A stretch of DNA of 14,749 nucleotides, from positions 1 through 14,749 of the forward strand of contig CBCXVS010000201.1 in NCBI GenBank assembly GCA_965178525.1, in the 5' to 3' direction. Positions 14,117 through 14,749 of this stretch are shown piece by piece (positions within the stretch are counted from its first letter, which is position 1; every line of letters starts with the position of its first letter). A program made the translations under genes and the position numbers. The notes under the pieces are model-generated. The model was not told where the DNA came from. It saw only the letters and a list, made by a program, of their open reading frames with translations, and did not search any database. Source of the stretch: CBCXVS01 sp965178525. GTDB lineage: Bacteria; Tectomicrobia; Entotheonellia; Entotheonellales; Entotheonellaceae.

Positions 14117-14235
14117 TTTGCGAATACTCGACGCATCGGGAACGTTCTCTCTCTACAACAGGCACATACACCTCCTGACCCGTGTTGCTCACGCGCGTCG
14201 AGGAGGCGAATCAATATTGTAGAGGAGAACACCTA

Positions 14236-14661
14236 ATGTTGACGACTATACAAGCAAAGCGTGCACGGTTCTGGATACTCGGACTCGCGTTGTTCCTCGG
14301 AGGACTTCTGCTGGCGCCAGCCGGCATGGCCCAAGAACGTGGTGACGACTATGACGTCTCGATCTTGTCGTCCACCTCCGGATCCCGGCGGCATGGCACG
14401 GAAATCATCGTGCGCGTCCGGACACTGCAGGGCAAACCGGCCCATGGCATCCCCGTGCGATTTCTGCTCGACCCGGCGTGGCACGGCGATGCCACCATCG
14501 TACCGCAGCAGATGACGACCGAGCACGGACTCGCCCGAGCCTGGCTCCACACCGATCTCATCGGCCGTATTGGGGTGACAGTCCGGGTCGGCTTTGGGAC
14601 GGTGATCAAGCGAACCGGCGTGGCGTTCCAGGCCGGCGGGGACGGTGAGCCCAATCTGTGA
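14236..14661 (+). CDS. Small exported protein with an Ig-like domain
   Basis: A 141-aa protein. A basic start (KRARFW) and a hydrophobic core (about 13-27) with a likely cleavage site after GMA, before QERGDD, form a typical Sec signal peptide. The mature part has alternating strands (VSILSSTSGSRRHGTEIIVRV, PVRFLLDP, GLARAWLHTD, IGVTVRVGF) with the look of an invasin/Big_1-type Ig domain, which usually mediates surface or periplasmic contact. The ATG at 14236 follows AGAGGAG; an ATG at 14182 would place charged residues before the signal. It lies downstream of a CRP-like site. No catalytic motif is seen. Confidence 0.65.
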   Translation: MLTTIQAKRARFWILGLALFLGGLLLAPAGMAQERGDDYDVSILSSTSGSRRHGTEIIVRVRTLQGKPAHGIPVRFLLDPAWHGDATIVPQQMTTEHGLARAWLHTDLIGRIGVTVRVGFGTVIKRTGVAFQAGGDGEPNL

Positions 14662-14694
14662 ACGAGGCCGTAAGGGTACGATGGAGTGGGGGTG

Positions 14695-14714
14695 TGGCCT
14701 CCGCTCACAGGCCA
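14695..14714 (+). repeat. Small hairpin after the Ig-like gene
   Basis: TGGCCT (14695-14700) pairs with AGGCCA (14709-14714) over an 8-base loop, 34 bases past the stop codon. No T-run follows, so it is a weak terminator candidate at best. Confidence 0.25.
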
Positions 14715-14749
14715 TCCATGGCAGGTCGAGAAAATAGCCCGAGAAGCGG

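Noticed and set aside
1..14749. CRISPR array, tRNA, rRNA, integrase or insertion-sequence ends
   Set aside because: I looked for repeated spacers, tRNA-like folds, transposase motifs and paired terminal repeats on both strands and found none convincing.

Overview
This window is a piece of a GC-rich bacterial chromosome joined at its left end to a clearly AT-rich block. The homoserine kinase, DUF29 and DUF2007 proteins, Shine-Dalgarno sites and sigma70-like promoters mark it as bacterial. The mix of short catabolic operons (SDR, hotdog, cyclase, RidA) with odd one-off genes resembles large-genome environmental lineages such as Tectomicrobia/Entotheonella. That placement is an inference from gene content only; no rRNA, tRNA or lineage marker is present.

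Layout. (a) 1-1421 is an AT-rich block read leftward. It holds the 3' end of a truncated gene, an unrecognised 221-aa gene, a 60-aa ORF overlapping its end, and a shortened tandem paralogue of the 221-aa gene. (b) 1422-2211 holds no gene I can support, but has two inverted repeats near its AT-rich edge and one further in. (c) 2212-4371 carries a small DUF2007 protein with a zinc ribbon, homoserine kinase (thrB) on the opposite strand, and a dual-specificity-type phosphatase. (d) 7326 down to 4431 is a leftward run: an SDR oxidoreductase with an altered active site, a membrane-anchored subtilisin-like protease with a C-terminal zinc ribbon, and a SprT-like zinc metalloprotein. (e) 7612-9740 is a rightward pair: a membrane-anchored TPR protein and a DinB-like gene broken by an in-frame amber codon. 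(f) 9956-12023 is a rightward operon behind a good promoter: a double-hotdog (MaoC-like) protein, a YgfZ/GcvT-like folate-fold protein, and an overlapping 29-codon orphan frame containing a strong hairpin. (g) A DUF29 gene (leftward) and a cyclase/RidA pair (rightward) diverge from one promoter region whose two -10 elements overlap. (h) The right end holds a CRP-like palindrome and a small exported protein with an Ig-like fold.

How the genes may work together. The cyclase-family hydrolase and RidA protein are tightly coupled and would fit amide or cyclic-amide opening followed by removal of reactive enamine/imine products. The hotdog and YgfZ/GcvT-like pair suggests acyl-thioester or one-carbon chemistry with an unknown substrate. 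The protease plus SprT-like pair is the most unusual unit. Base-composition statements are by eye; no alignment, HMM or database search was run.
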